Source of the DNA: CAYOZL01 sp964408435
GTDB taxonomy: Bacteria; Bdellovibrionota_C; UBA2361; SZUA-149; CAYOZL01
Direction of reading: 5' to 3'
DNA length: 31,253 nucleotides
Assembly: GCA_964408435.1 (NCBI GenBank)
Contig: CAYOZL010000025.1
Coordinates: 1-31,253 of the forward strand
A model generated the notes under the pieces. It was not told the DNA's origin. It saw only the letters and a program-made list of their open reading frames with translations, and did no database searches. A program made the translations under genes and the position numbers. Shown here piece by piece: positions 29,378 through 31,253 of the stretch. Numbering within the stretch: the stretch's first letter is position 1; every line of letters starts with the position of its first letter.

Positions 29378-29599
29378 TTAAGTAAGAGCGTCTTTCATGG
29401 CTTTTTGAAAGCCTTTTTTATTTATAGTTCTAAGAGCTCTAGCAGAAAGTTTAATCCTTACCCACTTGCCAGTTCCAGTGTCGAAAATTCTTTTGCTCTT
29501 CATGTTAACATTCCACTTAGTTCTTGTTTTGTTTTTTGCATGGCTAACATTGTTGCCACTAAGAGGACCTTTTTTAGATATAACACATTTTCTAGACAC
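29378..29599 (-). CDS. rpmB: 50S ribosomal protein L28
   Basis: The protein is 73 aa. It belongs to the large ribosomal subunit near the E-site. MSRKCVISKKGPLSGNNVSH, then KRIFDTGTGKWVRIKLSARA and LRTINKKGF are the standard L28 blocks (KCx...GNxVSHAxxKT, RxxxxNLQxK-type region, R-V-S-ARALRT). Cys5 is present, but the usual second Cys pair of zinc-type L28 is not evident. The start is GTG with AGGAG 9-10 nt upstream. It stands alone; L33 is not adjacent. Confidence 0.95.
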   Translation of the reverse strand: MSRKCVISKKGPLSGNNVSHAKNKTRTKWNVNMKSKRIFDTGTGKWVRIKLSARALRTINKKGFQKAMKDALT

Positions 29600-29728
29600 T
29601 GTTTGAAATCTCCTAATTTTGAGGTCGCATACTACGATAAGTAGTTGTAATAATGCAAATATTTCAATTGGATTAGCTAGTATGTTGAAATTACTAGTTT
29701 TTATTGTTTTATGATTAATTAGAGAAGT

Positions 29729-30145
29729 CTAAATAGGTTTAAAAACAACAAGATAAATTACTGCAAAAAGAATTAAGACTGGAAACTCATTAAACCAGCG
29801 GTAAAAAATATGACCGTGTTTGTTTTTATCATGCTTAAAGTCGTTTACGTATTTACCGCAAAGAAAATGATAAACGACTAATACTAAAACAAGTAAGAGT
29901 TTTAAATTAATCCATAGTCCATTAAATCCAGTTTCAAGCCAAAGCCAGATTCCAAAAATAATTGTTAGTATTCCACCTGGTGTCATTATTCCATAGAATA
30001 ACTTTCTTTCCATAGTTTTAAATCTTTCATTACTGATACTGTCATCAGACATGGCATGATAAACAAAGAGTCTAGGTAAGTAGAAAAGGCCAGCAAACCA
30101 AGTGACCATAAAGCAAATATGAAGCCATTTTAGGTAGAGAATCAT
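29729..30145 (-). CDS. hemJ: Protoporphyrinogen oxidase HemJ (CopD-like membrane protein)
   Basis: The protein is 138 aa with four membrane helices. It oxidises protoporphyrinogen IX to protoporphyrin IX in haem synthesis at the inner membrane, passing electrons to the respiratory chain. LKWLHICFMVTWFAGLFYLP contains the conserved His9/His10-region haem ligand and W-x-AG-L-FYLPR. The end, HIFYRWFNEFPVLILFAVIY, matches HemJ R-x-FNE-P. The family was defined as the third type of this enzyme, besides HemG and HemY. Its ATG overlaps the stop of the upstream thioesterase gene by 4 bp (ATGA), so the pair is an operon. Confidence 0.93.
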   Translation of the reverse strand: MILYLKWLHICFMVTWFAGLFYLPRLFVYHAMSDDSISNERFKTMERKLFYGIMTPGGILTIIFGIWLWLETGFNGLWINLKLLLVLVLVVYHFLCGKYVNDFKHDKNKHGHIFYRWFNEFPVLILFAVIYLVVFKPI

Positions 30146-30582
30146 TTACTGTTCTTACTTAAATCAGTAGCAAATAAAGAGCACCTTGAAATACAAGTAA
30201 GCTTATTTTGCTCATTTCTAATTTTTACTTCCCAAACTTGAGTGCTACGACCAATGTGAATTGGTTTAGCAATTCCAGTTACATGTCCTTTAGCTACTGC
30301 TCTTAAGTGGTTAGCATTAATTTCTAGGCCTACTACATTTGGCTTATCTTCTGTGGCATTTAGCCAACCTCCAATTGAAGCTAAGGTTTCAGCTAGAGCA
30401 ACATTTGCCCCACCATGCAGTATCCCAAATGGCTGTTTTGTTCTTTCATCAACAGGCATTTTTGCAATTAGCTCATCTTTTTTAATTGATTCAAACTCTA
30501 TTCCAAGTGAGTTGATTAAGGTTTTAGGCCAGCGCTCCTTTGCAGAGTTAATTTTGTCTTTTACATCGTCAGCTAAATACAT
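30142..30582 (-). CDS. menI: Hotdog-fold thioesterase, probable 1,4-dihydroxy-2-naphthoyl-CoA hydrolase
   Basis: The protein is 146 aa. PFGILHGGANVALAETLASI is the signature of PaaI/YdiI-type hotdog thioesterases, with the catalytic Glu in the ALAET helix and Gly/Asn/His positions in LHGG and INANHLRA. The nearest functional choice is MenI (YdiI), which removes CoA from dihydroxynaphthoyl-CoA in menaquinone synthesis. The divergent menD start 55 bp away supports this. Other small thioesterases share the signature, so the substrate is an inference. AGGA precedes the ATG. It is translationally coupled to hemJ. Confidence 0.8.
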   Translation of the reverse strand: MYLADDVKDKINSAKERWPKTLINSLGIEFESIKKDELIAKMPVDERTKQPFGILHGGANVALAETLASIGGWLNATEDKPNVVGLEINANHLRAVAKGHVTGIAKPIHIGRSTQVWEVKIRNEQNKLTCISRCSLFATDLSKNSK

Positions 30583-30637
30583 ATTAAAAACATCCTAAAT
30601 GCTTGAGTTTAAACGATATTAGCTTTATTTATCTGTG

Positions 30638-31253
30638 GTGGAAAGTAAAGCTAAAAATAGGTTTGAAAGTAATTGGTCATTTTGTATTATCAAAAGCCTT
30701 TTAACTTTAGGTGTCGATAAGTTTTGTTTAGCCCCTGGGGGCAGACCTACTGCAATCATTAACGCTTTAGACCATTTTGAAATCAATCCCATAAAGCACT
30801 TTGATGAAAGAGGAATTGGTTTCTATGCGCTTGGGTCAGGAAAATTGACTGGTAAACCTGTAGTAGTAATCACAACTTCAGGAACTGCTTTGGGTAATTT
30901 AATGCCAGCAGTAATGGAGGCGTATCATTCAAGAGAACCTTTAATAGTTTTAAGTACTGATTTAAGCTGGGAAGATTCTGGCTCAGGTAAGAATCAGGCA
31001 TGTAAACAGCAAAATATATTTTCTGATTATACGCAATATAGTTTTGATTTTCCCTGCGTAGAAAATGAATTTAATTTTAACGCCTTACATTCAAATTTAA
31101 GACACGCAGTTACAAAATCTTTTTCAGGGCCTGTGCATTTAAATTTTAGATTTAAATCTCCATTTATTAATAACATTGAATTATTAGAAAAAGAGATGGA
31201 AACTGAAAAAGTTTATCCAATAAAGTTTTATCCTGAAGAAAAAGAAATTCAAG
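30638..31253 (+). CDS. menD: 2-succinyl-5-enolpyruvyl-6-hydroxy-3-cyclohexene-1-carboxylate synthase MenD (5' part)
   Basis: About 205 codons are in the window and the gene continues beyond its edge. Conceptual translation gives LAPGGRPTAIINAL (MenD usually reads SPGSRSTPL), then KHFDERGIGFYALGSGK with the thiamine-diphosphate activating Glu, VVVITTSGTALGNLMPAV and EAYHSREPLIVLS. These are the N-terminal thiamine-enzyme blocks of MenD. It condenses isochorismate and 2-oxoglutarate in menaquinone synthesis. The start is GTG 30638 or the adjacent in-frame GTG 30635; neither has a good ribosome-binding site, and a stop lies upstream at 30620-30622. The R-P replacement (SGGRST to GGRPT) and the STDLSW block in place of TADRPP are noteworthy variants. 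Confidence 0.87.
   Translation, partial: MESKAKNRFESNWSFCIIKSLLTLGVDKFCLAPGGRPTAIINALDHFEINPIKHFDERGIGFYALGSGKLTGKPVVVITTSGTALGNLMPAVMEAYHSREPLIVLSTDLSWEDSGSGKNQACKQQNIFSDYTQYSFDFPCVENEFNFNALHSNLRHAVTKSFSGPVHLNFRFKSPFINNIELLEKEMETEKVYPIKFYPEEKEIQ

Overview
This is an AT-rich window (about one third G+C by eye). It comes from a Gram-negative-type, probably flagellated bacterium. The evidence is a sigma-28-type factor (FliA), its anti-sigma factor FlgM, a CsrA protein carrying a FliW domain, signal-peptide and lipobox proteins, and a menaquinone-type respiratory gene set (menI, menD) beside hemJ. The gene mix would fit a deltaproteobacterial or Bdellovibrionota-like lineage, but the sequence alone does not fix this. 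No tRNA, rRNA, CRISPR array or complete insertion sequence was recognised.

Layout. 1-4.5 kb: the 5' part of an RmlC-like sugar epimerase, aconitase A, a decayed remnant of a sodium:solute symporter, and an AAA ATPase with a DUF4143-type C-terminus preceded by a perfect inverted repeat. 4.6-8.6 kb: a SulP anion transporter, a leucine-rich-repeat gene of clearly different base composition between hairpins, and a DEAD-box RNA helicase with an RGG tail. 8.7-13.9 kb: a TrmH-type tRNA methyltransferase, a NAGPA-domain lipoprotein, a small coiled-coil protein overlapping glycerol-3-phosphate dehydrogenase, a lysine-rich exported protein and MetF. 13.8-16.3 kb: a TrmB-like regulator divergent from a sodium:solute symporter, with a 19-bp palindrome between them. 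16.3-19.9 kb: YjdM, superoxide dismutase, a low-molecular-weight phosphatase, FliA and a PfkB (adenosine kinase-like) kinase. 19.9-23.8 kb: an envelope block made of a HEAT-repeat/hydrolase-like exported protein, a membrane-anchored Cys-rich protein, and a fusion of a flippase-type membrane domain with a family 2 glycosyltransferase. 23.8-24.1 kb: a terminator followed by two facing arrays of degenerate hexamers. 24.1-27.4 kb: a regulatory block with an atypical NarL-type response regulator, FlgM, two unknown proteins, an HDOD protein and CsrA-FliW. 27.4-31.3 kb: a GT-C-like membrane protein interrupted by a 100-N gap, L28, HemJ, MenI and the start of MenD.

How the genes fit together. FliA, FlgM and CsrA-FliW are the standard regulatory layer of flagellar late-gene expression, but here they lie apart from any flagellar structural gene. 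CsrA and its protein antagonist FliW, normally separate proteins, are one polypeptide. The other standout is the large inverted repeat of degenerate CTTAGT/ACTAAG hexamers between two convergent genes. A second purine hexamer tract (AAAGAG) flanks the assembly gap.
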